DNA from: Zygaena filipendulae | Taxonomy: Eukaryota > Arthropoda > Insecta > Lepidoptera > Zygaenidae | Length of the DNA: 64,000 nt | Direction: 5' to 3' | Assembly (NCBI GenBank): GCA_907165275.2 | Contig: CAJRBF020000006.1 | Location: forward strand, 466,287 to 530,286 | Shown: piece by piece, positions 35,779-47,444 of the stretch | Numbering within the stretch: the stretch's first letter is position 1 | Layout of the letters: every line of letters starts with the position of its first letter | The notes under the pieces: generated by a model | What the model was told of the DNA's origin: nothing | Seen by the model: the letters and a program-made list of their open reading frames with translations, nothing else | The model's database searches: none | Translations under genes and position numbers: made by a program

Positions 35779-35922
35779 CTGGAAGGTAAAAACAATTGTA
35801 TCAAAACTAGCAAAAATATCTGGCATAATGTGGGTAGTACTGATAAAGAACAGTATTTAACTCAATAACTCACTAGCGTCATAAAATGACGAACTTATTT
35901 TTATAGTTTGTGCCTACCCTCG

Positions 35923-36158
35923 TGTTAGCGATTCATATTTTGTATAAAGTCTAGAGGAGTGATGGCCACATCACATCCCTCTTGACAGGTGACATAAAAC
36001 GTCATGTGACGCGTATTTGGGGTGGAAGCCGTCAACGGTGAGTGAGATCGGCATTATCGTTTGTGGAATTGGCGCGAGTGCACGCACTCGCGCATTTACT
36101 TTGTGATACAGTAAATAAAACAGTTGCTTAATGTATTAATCGAGTATCATTTCTAACA
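35923..36158 (+). repeat. LARD-like element, left LTR
   Basis: 236 bp, TGTTAGCG to TTCTAACA, with an internal GAGTGCACGCACTC palindrome. It matches 46473-46708, with one difference seen. Confidence 0.9.
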
Positions 36159-37513
36159 TTTCAGAAGTGCGGTAAAGAAACCAAACACCCATGGCCAGGA
36201 CTAAGGCGCTCCGGTGCATCACACCAGGCGCCAGGCGCAGACCGGGTAAGCGACGGTGCTGCCCTGTGCATATTGTCAAGGTGCGGCCTGACGACGAAAC
36301 ATAAGACCAGAAAACCAAGTTCAATCTGGTATGTACTTACCTAGTGTCTTCGTTTAATGCTGAAAGCGAGAAGATACAGCGGTATCTACTGAATATGTGA
36401 ACGCTGGATGAGTCTTTGTTTAGCATACAACACACAACATTATGCATAGTTTAATATATTGATATACATATAACGGTATTTACAGAATACGTAAAGGCTG
36501 GTTTATTTCTTCTTTTAGTTGTCATACAAAATAAGTTTCAGACATTATATAGTTAAAATTTATATCTACCCACATAGCAGTGTTTACTGATATAAAGGTT
36601 GTAATTTTCCCTTTTCTGAAAGCCATGGTGCAAGTTTACCCACCTAGGTAGGTGTGTAAAAAAAAAAAAAAAAAGTAACTAATGTTTATCACGAAAGGTG
36701 TAACAACACCATGGACCAATTAATTAATTAGTTCAATTGATCCATGAACAACACGAAAGTTAGCTGAGTTGCATAGTTTTTCTTTTGTCTCATAGGATCT
36801 CCTATGCAAGTTAATAGTTCCCAGCTCTGATATCAAGTTAGTTAGCATGCCTACCTACTATTTGAATGAAGTATCTAATAATCATGCAAACAGACAAAGC
36901 TTCATTGAATCATTTAGTATAAATCTGTGGATGCAGTAATGTTATTTTGATTAAAGAATTATCTAATCTTACAGTCTAGTGGGTAATAATATTGTACCTA
37001 CCTGTGCTTTAGAAATAATCTCTTATGATTTTTCTTATGATAAAAGACTAATATTAGTGACTACCTTCAAATAAAAAAAAAATAGAACATCAATTTTGTG
37101 ACCGAAGTATTCACTCATAATTTATTACAGTGCCTTTCCTAAGTTTCTTGTATGAGGGGATTGCTTCTATCTGAAGTCGAGATCTAACTTTAGCTGTGGT
37201 TAACCTTAATTAGAAAAAGAAATTTGGTAATTCTTTCAACTTCAAAACTAGCCAAATTTTGAAAACGTGCAGCTACCTAAACAGCTTAGTAAAGAGTCAA
37301 TCAGTAGCAAATATCGCTTAGTGACTAGGGTTGTAACACCGTAGTAGGGGCTTGAGTTTTATCCCTAGGAGATGTAGCAAGACTTTCAAAAATAGCAGTA
37401 AAAAAATGAGACTAGCAAGCAAAACTAGGTAAATTCAAAAGAAAATCATCAAAGCTTTGAGATACTCCGCGGTTTCACCCACGTTAATTTGAGGAAAACC
37501 CTACAAAATATAT
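36159..37513. other. LARD-like element leader, non-coding
   Basis: Begins TTTCAGAAGTGCGG (candidate primer-binding region). A 37-codon basic frame starts at 36191 (MARTKALRC) and stops at 36304, followed by a donor-like GTATGT; it could be a relic or an untranslated exon. The rest is AT-rich with a 15-A tract near 36660. I recognise nothing else. Confidence 0.4.
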
Positions 37514-37720
37514 TGTTGGGAGACTCGGCTTGGAGAGCGGCAACACTACGGGCAGCGCCATGACAGCGGTCGGCGCGTGAGACGGAACTACGGAAGTAGT
37601 CGCTGTGTGCAAGTCATTCCGTGGCATCGTCGTTCGTCGAGTAGTGTCGTTATATTGAGAGTTTATCGTTTTTGTCTGTTTTTATAATTTATTTGGAAAT
37701 TGAAGAAGGCTTACCTAAAA
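37514..37720 (+). repeat. Inner element, left terminal repeat
   Basis: 207 bp, GC-rich first half and AT-rich second half. Partner at 40438-40644. Confidence 0.85.
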
Positions 37721-38278
37721 TCAGAATTGGGATTGTCTCACGGACCACAAGTATTGGCATTCTGACGTGACAATTTAATATTTGTGTAACTACCCGTTAC
37801 TTATGGTTTGTCATTTTTATTGGTAAGTTTCAAGTGTGATTAAAATTATTTAAAAATAGTTCTTCGTGTCTATTTTCTGTGTGATTGTGTGATTCTTATT
37901 ACGTTTTGAAGTACCTTTGTCGAGTTAAAAGATTGCGACAACGTCAACGAAGTTCACGCGATCGAACGTCTTGTACGATGTAATCGCAGCAATACCTATT
38001 GTTGTCATTCGTTTTCTGTGTGTAAATAAGTAGGTACTAAGCTACTTTCTCGATCTCTTTCTGCCGGTTAAATGTGTTTCTCCAGGAGTTGAAACGTTGA
38101 TGCAAAGATTGAGTGCGTGCGCCACGAGTGCAGGCGCCGCCGCGTCACTGAATTGCGACAACGTTGCCGTTGCTCTGTGTCGGGGCTAGCGGAGCGCCTC
38201 GCGGCGCGTTGCTTGGCGCGCGACAGTCTGGCGCCACTGCGATGGAGTTGCCTGGGAGCTGACTCAGGGCAGGTCACC

Positions 38279-38548
38279 ATGTCCCACGGTGATAGTACTG
38301 CGTTCGAGGTGCTGGATATGCTCTTAAGAGCTAATGATCGCCGAATATTGAGTAAGACGTATCCATTACTTACTAGATGCCTACAATCACATCGGTCAAT
38401 CGGTATTGACTGCCGATACAAAATTCCATTAATTTCACACTCCACTTTGAATGAATTGGTTAAGGTAACTAAATACTTATGTTGCATTGTAAGTTACCCG
38501 AAGGAAGAGTATTACTTATGTGAATCAAAGAGTAAGCTACCAAAGTAA
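38279..38548 (+). CDS. Hypothetical protein in inner element
   Basis: 89 codons from the ATG at 38279 (MSHGDSTAFEVLDMLLRAND); the frame is open ~160 bp further upstream through Arg/Cys-rich GC-rich sequence. The product would be a small soluble protein with no motif I know. It may be a relic of a captured gene or a chance frame. Confidence 0.25.
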   Translation: MSHGDSTAFEVLDMLLRANDRRILSKTYPLLTRCLQSHRSIGIDCRYKIPLISHSTLNELVKVTKYLCCIVSYPKEEYYLCESKSKLPK

Positions 38549-40437
38549 AAAAAAAAGATGAAAACAAAACATTGAATGGATAAATTACATCTTAACAATT
38601 GTATTTCTAATAAACATGAAATGAATATTTGTGCCCATAGTAGACTTATTGTCTGTCTGTAATCTGTATGTACCTACCTGTATATTGTTGTCGTGTGATA
38701 TTTTCTTTTAAATAAATTTCATCACAGATTTATAAAGCTGCGTACACACGAATGTTGCTTTCAATGGTATGGGAACATCCATGTTAAATATATGAAGGTA
38801 GCATGGAAATTATCAAGTTTGTGTCTCCTGCATTTCTTATACCTAAGCATTTTATTGAAAAAAGGAGTAGGTAATGAGCAATAAGCTCATCCTAATAATA
38901 ATTAGCAACTTATGTTTTTATTCATTGAAGGAATATTTTGATGACTGATACTGATATTTTGTCTGAAATTGACTCTTGTGATGAAATAATTTGTGATGAA
39001 TTACATGTTAAGTTTATGTAATCAGAAATGTGAATCTGATATCTAGTTGTGAATTTAATGTTAAGTTTATGTAACTTGAAACGTGAATCTGATATCTAGA
39101 TGTGAATTTAATGTTAAGTTTATGTAACCTGAAACGTGAATCCGATATCTAGATGTAAATCTAATGTTAAGCCTCTATTCTTCTGAGTGTTAAGCTTAAT
39201 GTTCATCTGATGTATTTAAAAATAGTAATCTGAGTAATGAAATGTTGTAGTTGAACTGAAATGTATTTATGTAGATGCCTAGTAATTTAATTACTAGTGC
39301 GTCCTAATATTTTTGGAACACCTGTAAAAGATAGCTAAGTCTTAAGCTCACTGTAACAATGTATAAGACTCTGTTGTGCTATGTACACTTAGTAAGCAAT
39401 AAATACTTGAATACTTGTTAGAAATGGTCAGGTTAGGCCGAGCTCAAGAAAGATCGAAGCTCTTGTGAAATTACTTAAGCTTACTAAAGTTATGCAATTG
39501 TCAGTTCTACGACTTGCAGTTTACTCTTAGGATGCGTATCTGAACCGAATGCTGGAATCAAGTGTCTGAAAGAAGTTCGACGTGGGACTCCAGTATGCAC
39601 ACGCCCATACTGCCATGGACGTGCTGCTGCACCGCTACGCTATAGTGCGCTGGTACAAGTTGAGGCTATGTGTTGTGTCTTGTGGGTGACATTACCGCGC
39701 CACCGTTCATCGTCGCTGTACAGATCGTCACAGCACGCCGTTGCGTCTGTGTCGGCGAAGCGTCACCGTCACCGCACTGTTTTGCATTTCGATTGTATGG
39801 CACTGAGGTCATCTTGAAGCTGACCTACGAGAAGGTTGCTACGTTCGATGGTGATGAAGATAGCGATGACGATGAAGATGGAGATGATGATGAGGATGAA
39901 GATGATGCTGATGGTTGTGGAATTCTTCGTTGAGCGAAGTGTTACTGGGGACCGGATCTCTGCCCAGGGTTGAAACCTTTTCGTTATGCGAAGAGTCGCT
40001 GTGGTACCTGATCACTACCCAGCGTGTGAAAGCTTTTCGGTAATGGCCTAGGCCGAAGAGTCGCTGAGTGCGACTGTGAGAGTGTGCGACCGTGCAACGA
40101 AGAGACTCTCACAGTGCGGCTCAGTGTTGATTATTTTGCATGTGGTTGTGGATGTAGACGTAGATCTTGGGTTTATTTTGGTGTTGGTAATTCGTGTGAC
40201 GAATATTAATTTGGATGAATATAACTGAAACTAACCTAACTATGTACCTAAAACCTTGTCACTTTTGTTGTATCTGCGAATGTTGTTTAAATTTTGTTGC
40301 ATCGCTATGACGAGATTGGATGCAGTCTGGAGAGCCTTGTTAACCGATCTGTTACATGTACTTCATGTGCGAGACGAGTCTGATAAGACCTTATCAGATT
40401 GATCCTGACGAGGACGTCAGGGTGTCAGGAGAGGCCG
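38549..40437. repeat. Inner element interior: 53-bp tandem repeat and acidic low-complexity tract
   Basis: Three copies of a 53-bp repeat begin at 39007, 39060 and 39113 (core GTTAAGTTTATGTAA ... GATATCTAG), with a partial fourth at 39166. At 39850-39915 a GATGAN-rich tract would encode Asp/Glu runs in the frame 39670-39933. Nothing else is recognisable. Confidence 0.6.
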
Positions 40438-40644
40438 TGTTGGGAGACTCGGCTTGGAGAGCGGCAACACTACGGGCAGCGCCATGACAGCGGTCGGCGC
40501 GTGAGACGGAACTACGGAAGTAGTCGCTGTGTGCAAGTCATTCCGTGGCATCGTCGTTCGTCGAGTAGTGTCGTTATATTGAGAGTTTATCGTTTTTGTC
40601 TGTTTTTATAATTTATTTGGAAATTGAAGAAGGCTTACCTAAAA
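40438..40644 (+). repeat. Inner element, right terminal repeat
   Basis: 207 bp, partner of 37514-37720. Confidence 0.85.
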
Positions 40645-41263
40645 ATATTTATTTAGGGACGACAGTTTGGATGTGTATGGTTCTAAATCTAGATTAGAAG
40701 TCCGTCAAAACCATAATGAAAATACAAATCAGAATATACAGTTTGAAATTTATAAAAATAATTACATTAGAATACAAAATATTATAACAGTTACAATAAG
40801 TATAGGCCATAGATAAGCAATGGTGCGTTACCTAAACTGGCGAAAGTTTGAGTAAATTGTATCTTAAAATTGTAGCATTTTTTTTTGTAGCAATTCTTTT
40901 GTGTTTAATATTTTGATGGTATTTGAACAATGTAATAAGGTAAACACATAATTGAAAAACATTCTATAACTCTCGATAAAGCGTCTTGTATCAATAACTT
41001 AATTGTGTTGGTTATCGTGGGCCAATGGTAACATAAAGTTACCTTATAACATCAGCTATCCACCTGTAACAAATGTTTGAACTTGCTTCGGTGTACCTGC
41101 CTCAAAGATTATTCGGAGCACAAAGATTTAAAAATCATCTTCTATTAAAACGTAATGACCATAATACATCATGCATCTGGTAGAAAGCTGTTTGACACTA
41201 ACTGTGTCCGGTTTCACTTGTGCGAAACTCGTTTTGTAAAAAGATTCCTTTTCTTGACGCCCA
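40645..41263. other. Non-coding LARD-like interior
   Basis: AT-rich sequence after the inner element. No gene, RNA or repeat is recognised. Confidence 0.4.
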
Positions 41264-41615
41264 TTTAAATGGATTAAATCCCTTATGTTACTTCAAGCTA
41301 AGCTTGATTTACCTGCGGAAACCGCGTGGTAATCCGTTCATTAGTTTCGAAGGTTAGCGTGAACGGACACGCAGATTCTACTCTTTTATTGTGTTGCCTT
41401 TATGTTGCTTCAAGCTGAGCTTGATTTACCCGTGAAGACCGCATGGTAAGCCGTTCATTAGTTTCGAAGGTTAGCGTGAACGAACACGTAGATTCTACTC
41501 TTTTATTGTGTTGCCTTTATGTTGCTTCAAGCTAAGCTTGATTTACCTGCGAAAACCGCATGTTAATCCGTTCATTAGTTTCGAAGATTAGCATGTACGG
41601 ACACGCAGATTCTAA
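41264..41615 (+). repeat. 118-bp tandem repeat
   Basis: About three copies, with TTATGTTGCTTCAAGCT phases at 41284, 41401 and 41519. Each contains CCGTTCATTAGTTTCGAAG. It has no coding phase. Confidence 0.8.
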
Positions 41616-44060
41616 TCTAGATAATAATTAGATTCTAATTAGTGTCGATAGATTACAAACAGACACTTCAATATTATTTAACTGCAAAAATGTAGGTAAA
41701 ACAGAAAATTAATAACGCAGGAAAGTAATTTTATGGTGATTACTGAATCGATGGTTTAGTAAATCAGAGAAATAATACAATACCTAATACTAAAGAAAGG
41801 TATAGTTTAAAATTGAATAAGTACACTAAAACACGACATAGAAGACTAAATAAGTCCCGTGGAAAAAAAAAAAAAAAACTCTAAAATAAAGTATAAAATA
41901 GAGATACTACCAGGGTTTCTTAACCTTTATAATTCATATGATCTGAATAGGGCGTCATCACCAATGTAGTCGTTGATTGACTAACATTCAATAAAGGTTA
42001 TGATATATCCATTCGTTGTTTTAATGCATTGACCAAACGTCAATATCGAGGTTTAGAATGTAAACTTACAATAATCGTACATGTACTAGTATAGATTATT
42101 GAAAGCCGCAGGTAGGTACCGAAAAACGCGTGTCGAGTTAATCTTCGTTATTTCAGTCACCTATGTATTTTGAACTCATCTATTTTGTACTCCGAGCTGG
42201 TGGTTTTGTAGATAATTAACCGTAACCATGTTTGAGTAGGGATCAGTGTAGTATTATCGTTGGCGTTTCGCCAGAATTGAAGAAAAAGAAGAAAATATTG
42301 TCATTTTATGTGCAATAAAGGATTAAATAGTAATAATATTAATAATGATATAGTATAACTTCAGTACACCACTTAGATTCACAACGAGGATTACTTAAAC
42401 CAAAAAGGACCTACATAATAGTGGATTCCCTAATAGAGTAGTCTGAACTCTCTCAGTTTTTTTTTTTTTTAAATCGCCCAGTGTTCCGTTTTCACTCAAT
42501 GTGATAAAGGTATTAGAATGTTGTGTTGATGCAAAAGATATCATGTTAGTATCACTTTGCCGAGTCGGCAATGGAAGGCACACTCTTATAAACAATTAAT
42601 TTGTCAATCATTATAACAGTAATTTCCAGAATAAATCCAAGTATATTCTCATAGTGACAAGAACTAACAGTAAATTGATAATATATATCGTATACTTCAA
42701 TTACCCATAATATGAATATTGTGGAGGACCAAGTAGACCCCCTGTCTAATAATCACCCTTTTAATATCCATGCTATTCTTCTTCGACTCTTTATACAGCT
42801 CTGTTAGAGTATTGCGCTAAGGTGAAGAATATTTGTTTATCATGAAGAATGGTATGGTATTAGTATGGTGTTCAATAAATTACAAACAGAACGAAGAGAG
42901 TCCTAACCAATATTTAGTAAACTAGGTACCTATCCTTGAAATATGACAAAATAAGTTATCGGCTTTAGCAATCTTCGACCATATTCCACAACTTTATAGA
43001 ATATCATGGCATAGATATTAGGGATAATGTTTTAGAGAAACTATTTAAGACAGTAAACAATACTAAAATAAATTCAAAGGACTTTGAGCTTACCCTAGTA
43101 AAACTTATCTTCGCAAAGTGTTAATTATCCAAGATAGATAGATACACATCACACCAGTAAGTGACATTAAGATATGTTAAATAAACTGAATGAGACAAAG
43201 CCTTGTAATAATGTAATAGATAATACCAAATATAAAATATAAGAGTTGATCAGGGCTTAATTGCATCAGTATGATACCTTGTGTGTTTACGATTTACTAG
43301 CAAAATAACGTAGTTGCCCTGTTGAGCACCCTGTATCTTGTAAGGGCCTCCCTTAGTGAAAAATTTATTGACATGAACGACTACATAATCTACGATGCCT
43401 CTTTGGATAAATCATGTCACTGGATTTCGTAGAAAATCGAAAATCGTAGTATCGTTAGATCTATCTTGACTATCAAAGATATTTTGTATAGCTGTTTTAC
43501 GGCTAAAACGCATTCCGCTTAGCAGAACGCGAACATAGTCATGTTATGTAACATTAGTAGAAACTAATAGTACTTACAAAGAAGCGTAGAAAAGTAGACT
43601 TAAGCAAACGGGTAACTTTGGACCTATTTTCTTCGTAATGGTGAATTTTAGTAAAAAGAAAATACGTCTTCATTATTCAGTGTCATAAGACACAGAGAAA
43701 ATAGTATGATAACTAGCGACCATGTAGGCGGTGTAGGCGCATTACGGTCGCAACGAAGCAATTACTCTAACTTTCCCGAAACTCCCCTTGCTGGCACCTC
43801 GAATGTATTTCCCACAATATTTCCAAAACTGAAATTTTGAAACAGTGACTGGGTAGAAAAGTGACCGAACGGCGGCGTTCTGCCTACATTCATTATGCCA
43901 GTAAATGTATTTGTGCACTATGGTCTTGTGCACGGGAGTCACCCGGCGATACTAGTTTTCATCCTAAACTGAGTTGTTGCCTCTTCTATCTATTCTGTGG
44001 TAAAAGGTTTGCGGTCAGAATTTAACAACTCTGTCGAGTTATTGAATTGCAATAATAATC
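41616..44060. other. Long AT-rich non-coding interior
   Basis: Contains only short frames without motifs and homopolymer tracts near 41866 and 42460. I see no feature I can support. Confidence 0.4.
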
Positions 44061-44064
44061 CCTT

Positions 44065-44400
44065 AATATCTGGGTCACCGAGCTTCGCTCGTTGTGTATA
44101 GCGCCATCTGTTTTTAAGTAGAAAACAAACACTCATATTTCATTGCCTGAAAACACGGATGAAGCGACGCTTTCAAAAATGAAACCTAGCTAGATTGATT
44201 AATCGCCCCCGAAACCCCCGGCATACTAAATTTCATAAAAATTGTTGGAGCAGTAGTAACAGTAATAAAATTGAAGAGTTTGTTGTGAACAGATTCTTGA
44301 AGTACTTTTCACAAGTAGAACTATTTAAGTTATTTAATTTACTGATAGCGTAAATTGAGGCAACGAGCCAATGAACTGGTTTATTTATTTATTTATTTGT
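44065..44400 (+). mobile_element. Fragment of a non-LTR 3' region
   Basis: Contains CACCGAGCTTCGCTCGTTG, TAGCGCCATCTG and CTAAATTTCATAAAAATTG, strings I associate with lepidopteran non-LTR elements, and ends in a TTTA tract near 44380-44400. The family is uncertain. Confidence 0.4.
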
Positions 44401-44580
44401 TTAAGTACACAAAACAGATTGTAGTCATTACGATTTTTACTTATTGTAGTGTATTATTATATGTTCCGACCACAAACCAGAGATATGCATACCTAGAAAG
44501 ACTAAAAATATCGAGCGAAGTACAAAGTAATATTTAAATTTATTTTGATATTTATGGATCTCAGAAAAATAGAACCACAA

Positions 44581-45129
44581 TTAGCAAGTGCGACGGAGGT
44601 AGTCGTTGATATTTTTTAAGTATACCCTAAAATTACAATTAAAAACGTCCACATCTGCACCTTTAGCGACGAGCTCATTATATTGGCGACACATCCGTAC
44701 AACTGGATTGTAAAAAGATGTGTTGTTAGTGAATATCCGAAGTGAGAAGGTATTGGGACGTCGAGAGCGATAATTGGTGTTGAAATTTAAAAGTGATAGG
44801 ATGTAAGGGCTACCGATCTGGTGGTGTATTATTTTATGTAGCAGGATCTGGTCTCTACCCTTGCGACGGGTTTCTAAAGAGATCATACCGAATCTGTTCA
44901 ACCTGTCCCCGTACGTCTGAAGCGATCTTGTGGAATTTTTATACCTGAAAGTAATTAACTTTAGACAGCGTTTTTGAACTCTTTCAATTCGGTCAATGTG
45001 CACCGTGTAGTAAGGAGACCATACAACCGAGTTGTATTCGAGAGTACTTCTGACGAGGGTGCAGTAGAGATAAATGATGCTAGCGGGTCTTTTTTTAAAA
45101 CCTTTGGTGGATCTGGAGATGAAGCCCAA
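44581..45129 (-). pseudogene. Fragment of non-LTR reverse transcriptase C-terminus
   Basis: 182 codons matching the region after the RT catalytic core of CR1/Jockey-like elements: STLEYNSVVWSPYY, then RIERVQKRCLKLITF and LETRRKGRDQILLHKII. The upstream sequence continues the homology (an IFDEKLTFRYH-like string) but runs into stops, and the catalytic FADD-type core and endonuclease are missing, so it is 5' truncated. It lies inside the LARD-like element in antisense to its LTR direction, possibly as a separate insertion. Confidence 0.8.
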
Positions 45130-45244
45130 CAGACTGAGGCTTCTATTAATTACATGATCATTATGGTATCTAAATGTAAGTTTTTCGTCAAATATTAAGT
45201 CTTTAGCTAACTGGTATTGCTTTGGAATTTTTCTTGTTGTTTAT

Positions 45245-45815
45245 GGTCAGACCATGGAGCGAGCGTGCTGCCGATGACTACCTGCTGACACCGCAGTGAG
45301 CGTGCTGCCTGAATGTGAAATAATAAACCCCGGAGCGAGCGTGCGTCCATCGATCAGCATTGGAGCGAGCGCGCTACCTATCGTGATGACAGGAAGTTGG
45401 AGTGGGCAAACGGCAGGTTACAACTTGGTGGTGCAAGATTGTGCTGAAAGAGTCAGACCGGGTCCCTCGGTGGGCAAACGGCAGGCTACATCTTGGTGGT
45501 GCAAGATTGTGCTGAAAGAGTCAGACCGTGTCCCTCGGTGGGCAAACGGCAGGCTACAACTTGGTGGTGCAAGAATGTGCCGAAAGAGTCAGACCGTGTC
45601 CCTCGGTGGGCAAACGGCAGGCTACAACTCGGTGGTGTAAGATTGTGCTGAAAGAGTCAGACCGTGTCCCTCGGTGGGCAAACGGTAGGCTACAATTTGA
45701 TGGTGCCAGATTGGGCTTAGAGAGTCAGACCGTGTCCCTCGGTGGGCAAACGGGAGGCTCGGTGGTGTTGTGTAATATTGAATTAAATCCGATTGTGTCC
45801 CTCTGCAGGCAAACA
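45245..45815 (+). repeat. Tandem repeats (68 bp, preceded by shorter GAGCGAGCGTGC repeats)
   Basis: GAGCGAGCGTGC-like units recur irregularly at 45255-45380. Then a 68-bp unit (core CAGACCGTGTCCCTCGGTGG) repeats with CAGACC at 45454, 45522, 45590, 45658 and 45726. 68 is not a multiple of 3 and the frame shifts each unit, so it is not coding. Confidence 0.85.
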
Positions 45816-46472
45816 AATTTGTGAAGAGGCGAGTCTGATGTATTCACATGATGGAAGAATCTACAAATGCTTACTTTGATGATCTTAGAACAGTTTAAAT
45901 CAATAAATTGTTTATGAATGTAACAACAAAATATGTTTCAGTTAAGTATTATTCTGATGTTTATTTTGTATAGATTTCGTTTTGGATTATGTTTATTTTC
46001 AAATTGATTTGTACTTTTGTACCGTTATTAATATTACTTTATTTAAAATGAAAATTTATTATATTGATAATTTTAATTTTGCTTCCAGAAATATTTACTT
46101 GCAAATATTCTATTTTCTTTTTAGATAGATATTTTGTTTTCTTTTCTTCAAATCATGAATTAAGTCAAAAAAATATAAAATCTTGTATTAACACATACTT
46201 TAAGGCTATTTAATGTACTTAATTAATAATGTTGACATTTAGATATTGTCTTAGTCAACGGATAAATTAGTGTAATTTTGTTACCATTACAATGTTCCTA
46301 ATAATGTTCTTCATAAAATTACTACTTATTGGAGATGTTGTTTAAAAGAAATTAAGGTATTTGATTGTTTAGTTATAAATTTAATTCTTTGTATGGGGTC
46401 ATACTTTACTGTAGAATGGCCGAGAGACATTTTTTTTAGGAATGGGGACATTCCATTAACAGAATGGCCGTC
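45816..46472. other. AT-rich 3' interior of LARD-like element
   Basis: No genes. Ends with AGAATGGCCG-type repeats (46414 and 46461) directly before the right LTR. Confidence 0.4.
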
Positions 46473-46708
46473 TGTTAGCGATTCATATTTTGTATAAAGT
46501 CTAGAGGAGTGATGGCCACATCACATCCCTCTTGACAGGTGACATAAAACGTCATGTGACGCGTATTTGGGGTGGAAGCCGTCAACGGTGAGTGAGATCG
46601 GCATTATCGTTTGTGGAATTGGCGCGAGTGCACGCACTCGCGCATTTACTTTGTGATACAGTAAATAAAACAGTTGCTTAATGTATTAATCAAGTATCAT
46701 TTCTAACA
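46473..46708 (+). repeat. LARD-like element, right LTR
   Basis: 236 bp, partner of 35923-36158. It is followed directly by the duplicated CTCG. Confidence 0.9.
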
Positions 46709-46712
46709 CTCG

Positions 46713-46962
46713 TATGAGTTAAGGTGCCAAAAGGCAAGGTTGTAAATCAGTAATAATAATCAATTGAAAAAAAACACTGATAAAAAATACAGAGTAGCCA
46801 AAGTGCCAAGTATTGTGCCAAAAGGCAAGGGTTTGTGCCGAAAGGCAAGTTTGTGCCGAAAGGCAAGGTAGCCGCAGATTAATATCGCGTATCAACTCGG
46901 AGCAAGACTTCTGTCCTATATCTCGTATAGGATCTAGGCAAGTTTATAATAAATTATTGTCA
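46713..46962 (-). other. Remaining DIRS gag intron with short repeats
   Basis: Intron sequence on the 5' side of the nested LTR element. It contains several spaced copies of the imperfect palindrome TTGTGCC(A/G)AAAGGCAAG between 46731 and 46870. No function is evident. Confidence 0.4.
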
Positions 46963-46967
46963 CTAAC

Positions 46968-47109
46968 CATTGAGGTGTATTCCTTCTTCGTCGCTTGAAT
47001 AAATAATTGCGGCATGATCCTGTTTCTGTCTTTTTTGCAGTTTATGTTCATATTTTCTTAGTTTTCTTCGCCATTTGTCTTCTTTGTCTTCAATTTTTCT
47101 TTTCGGCAT
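46968..47109 (-). CDS. DIRS Gag, exon 1 (predicted)
   Basis: ATG at 47109 starts MPKRKIEDKEDKWRRKLRK, followed by a basic coiled stretch and SSDEEG, the style of DIRS Gag N-termini. Without splicing the frame stops after 48 codons (TAG at 46963-46965). The donor G|GTTAGT ends the exon at 46968, and the phase (142 nt, 47 codons + 1) fits exon 2 at 35778. The intron between them contains the 10.8 kb LTR element, which may have silenced this copy. Confidence 0.65.
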
Positions 47110-47189
47110 GATAGGTAGGTACTAGGTACAGAATTTAATTTATTTTGAAGTTCCGTTACACTATGTGCGTTGGCCGTGCGCGCACGAAC

Positions 47190-47306
47190 AATAATGAGGC
47201 TGGCTAGATCATGAGCGGAAAGGAAAGCGTCGCGGGAGGGGGGTTCTTTTTTTTATTTACCCTTTCCCTGCGGCGCTAAACATTATGTGCGATTGGTTCG
47301 AGCATA
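47190..47306 (-). repeat. DIRS 5' inverted terminal repeat, left part
   Basis: 117 bp matching 32159-32275 in reverse complement, from AATAATGAGGCTGG to GGTTCGAGCATA, including the shared poly-T and GGCGCTAAACATTATG. The match stops abruptly at 47306, where the Polinton begins. The last 6 bp, AGCATA, is the expected Polinton target site. Confidence 0.85.
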
Positions 47307-47444
47307 AGTAGGTATATATTGTATGTTCTGGACCACTTCGTTCTTTCGCAATGAGCGAGCACGTGCTCGCTCGCGAAATCACTCCGATGGTCCAGACCAT
47401 ACAATATATACCAATCAAAATGATTCACTTGTCGGATCGATCAT
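47307..47444 (+). repeat. Polinton left terminal inverted repeat
   Basis: The part verified against the right end is 47335-47444. It contains a perfect 20-bp palindrome GAGCGAGCACGTGCTCGCTC (47353-47372). The outer stretch 47311-47335 is a near-perfect inverse of 47388-47412, so the tip can fold on itself. A second ~20-bp palindrome, GTGGTCCAGG/CCTGGACCAC, lies just inside at about 47479-47498. Confidence 0.85.

Larger units (their letters stand above)
37514..40644. mobile_element. Nested non-coding LTR-like element
   Basis: Two 207-bp direct repeats (37514-37720 and 40438-40644), identical as far as I can read, start TGTTGGGAG and end TTACCTAAAA. They are flanked by ATAT on both sides (37510-37513 and 40645-40648). 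The interior is ~2.7 kb without gag-pol. GAGAGGCCG precedes the right repeat and ATCAGAATTGGGATT follows the left one, similar in place and sequence to the outer element. The non-canonical right end (no CA) leaves the exact LTR boundary open. Confidence 0.7.
35923..46708. mobile_element. Large non-coding LTR retrotransposon (LARD-like)
   Basis: Paired 236-bp LTRs (TGTTAG...CTAACA) flanked by a 4-bp duplication CTCG (35919-35922 and 46709-46712). The 10.3 kb interior has no gag-pol. It holds another nested LTR-like element (37514-40644), tandem repeats and a fragment of a non-LTR reverse transcriptase. The LTRs differ at one position I can see, so it is young and must have moved using another element's enzymes. 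The sequence before the 3' LTR (CAGAATGGCCGTC) and after the 5' LTR (TTTCAGAAGTGCGG) resembles the same sites of the inner element. Confidence 0.8.
32063..47306 (-). mobile_element. DIRS-type tyrosine-recombinase retrotransposon, heavily interrupted
   Basis: Minus-strand element. From 5' to 3' it has a terminal-repeat segment (47190-47306), gag exon 1 (47109), an intron split by the 35923-46708 LTR element, gag exon 2 overlapping RT/RNase H, the recombinase, and the 3' inverted-repeat cluster (32063-32446). The segment 32159-32275 is the inverted match of 47190-47306, as expected for DIRS inverted terminal repeats. The 5' end beyond 47306 is displaced by the Polinton. Without the nested LTR element the visible part is ~4.5 kb, in the normal DIRS size range given the missing tip. 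Confidence 0.85.

Noticed and set aside
45296..45824. Frames reading GQTAGYN repeats
   Set aside because: They lie on a 68-bp tandem repeat that changes phase every unit.
47198..47306. A tRNA-like SINE (GGTTCGAGC as B box)
   Set aside because: The stretch is better explained as the DIRS terminal repeat, matched in inverse at 32159-32275; A-box spacing is also wrong.
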